Shown one piece after another: positions 31,955 to 32,218 of a DNA stretch of 32,218 bases; position 1 is the stretch's first letter, and each line of letters begins with the position of its first letter. Source of the DNA: Alphaproteobacteria bacterium (GTDB lineage Bacteria > Pseudomonadota > Alphaproteobacteria > SHVW01); NCBI GenBank assembly GCA_009694085.1, contig SHVW01000022.1:1-32218 (forward strand), in the 5' to 3' direction. The notes below the pieces were generated by a model, which searched no databases, was not told where the DNA came from, and saw only the letters and a list, made by a program, of their open reading frames with translations. The position numbers were made by a program, and so were the translations under genes.

Positions 31955-32218
31955 TTACTCTGTTAAGACCCATTCGGGCGGCACTTCCCGGATGATCTGC
32001 CAGTCGGCCGCAGTCTTCACGCGGGCATCGACGGCGTAGAGGACCAGCAATGCCAAATCGATTCGCGCGCCGTCGCGCGAGAAGGGCAGAAGCAAACGGT
32101 CGTAGCCCAGCGCAATCGCCATGAAGCGAAAGCCGCGCCGGGTGTAGATCGGTGCCGCGCTTGCGATCATGCTGCGATAAGCCGCGTGAACTTCCGACCG
32201 GATGGGCGGCGGATACAG
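31955..32218 (-). CDS. PAS-domain protein (PAS_5 type), C-terminal fragment
   Basis: The frame is open to the right edge, giving the last 87 residues. 'YDRLLLPFSRDGARIDLALL' followed by VLYAV is the typical end of the PAS_5 (PF07310) proteins common in Rhodospirillales and Rhizobiales. A short tail follows ('WQIIREVPPEWVLTE'). The N-terminus lies beyond the window. The ligand and role are unknown. Confidence 0.7.
   Translation of the reverse strand: MYPPPIRSEVHAAYRSMIASAAPIYTRRGFRFMAIALGYDRLLLPFSRDGARIDLALLVLYAVDARVKTAADWQIIREVPPEWVLTE

Noticed and set aside
1-32218. CRISPR arrays, rRNA, insertion sequences, prophage genes
   Set aside because: No regularly spaced repeats, rRNA sequence, transposase or phage structural gene was recognised. 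The only mobile-type signals are the REPIN-like doublet and the repeat-flanked higBA pair.

Overview
The window looks like a chromosomal segment of a GC-rich alphaproteobacterium, most likely of Rhodospirillales type. The main reasons are the recG / sdhE / mfd neighbourhood next to a DUF502 membrane protein, the PAS_5-type protein at the right edge, and an alphaproteobacterial-style 2-aminoethylphosphonate (AEP) operon. No rRNA, tRNA or CRISPR array was found.

Layout. 1-544: the C-terminal end of a Crp/Fnr-family regulator with a CRP-type recognition helix, followed by two CRP-like palindromes. Each palindrome is followed within about 130 bp by a GC-rich hairpin. The second unit looks like a small RNA gene: a hairpin with a CU-rich anti-Shine-Dalgarno loop, then a strong intrinsic terminator. 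618-1481: a DUF2806-like gene. 1501-3142 (minus): a frameshifted Pro/Ala-rich protein, a bactofilin, and the C-terminal part of a FliL-like protein. At about 3.14 kb this FliL-like fragment abuts the 3' half of an alpha/beta-hydrolase gene on the other strand. Both genes lack their 5' ends at the same point, which marks a rearrangement or an assembly join.

3720-10408 is a housekeeping block: DUF502 protein, RecG, SdhE and Mfd. 10435-14112 carries a TPR-methyltransferase translationally coupled to a Gdx/SugE-type SMR exporter, a LysR regulator, and a type III-like glutamine synthetase on the other strand. 14113-14799 is mostly noncoding and holds the remnant tail of another LysR gene. 14800-19876 carries nitronate monooxygenase, a FrnE/DsbA-like oxidoreductase, a nitroreductase and a large MscS-family channel.

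19975-23147 is a tight plus-strand operon (SDR, NIPSNAP protein, acyl-CoA dehydrogenase, decayed nitroreductase) of unknown substrate. It ends at a REPIN-like pair of inverted palindromes. 23353-29692 (minus) is a four-gene operon, phnW-phnA-phnY plus a large FAD/GcvT-fold amine dehydrogenase, with a divergent LysR regulator at 29791. PhnW, PhnY and PhnA convert AEP to phosphonoacetaldehyde, then phosphonoacetate, then acetate plus phosphate. The fourth gene resembles dimethylglycine/sarcosine dehydrogenases. It suggests the operon also accepts N-methylated AEP, with the methyl carbon passed to tetrahydrofolate. I consider this the most interesting system in the window.

30558-31520: a higBA toxin-antitoxin pair lies between two diverged copies of the last ~100 bp of the LysR gene, as expected for a cassette inserted at, or duplicating, the 3' end of that gene. 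The right edge has a small stand-alone WYL-like protein and a partial PAS protein.
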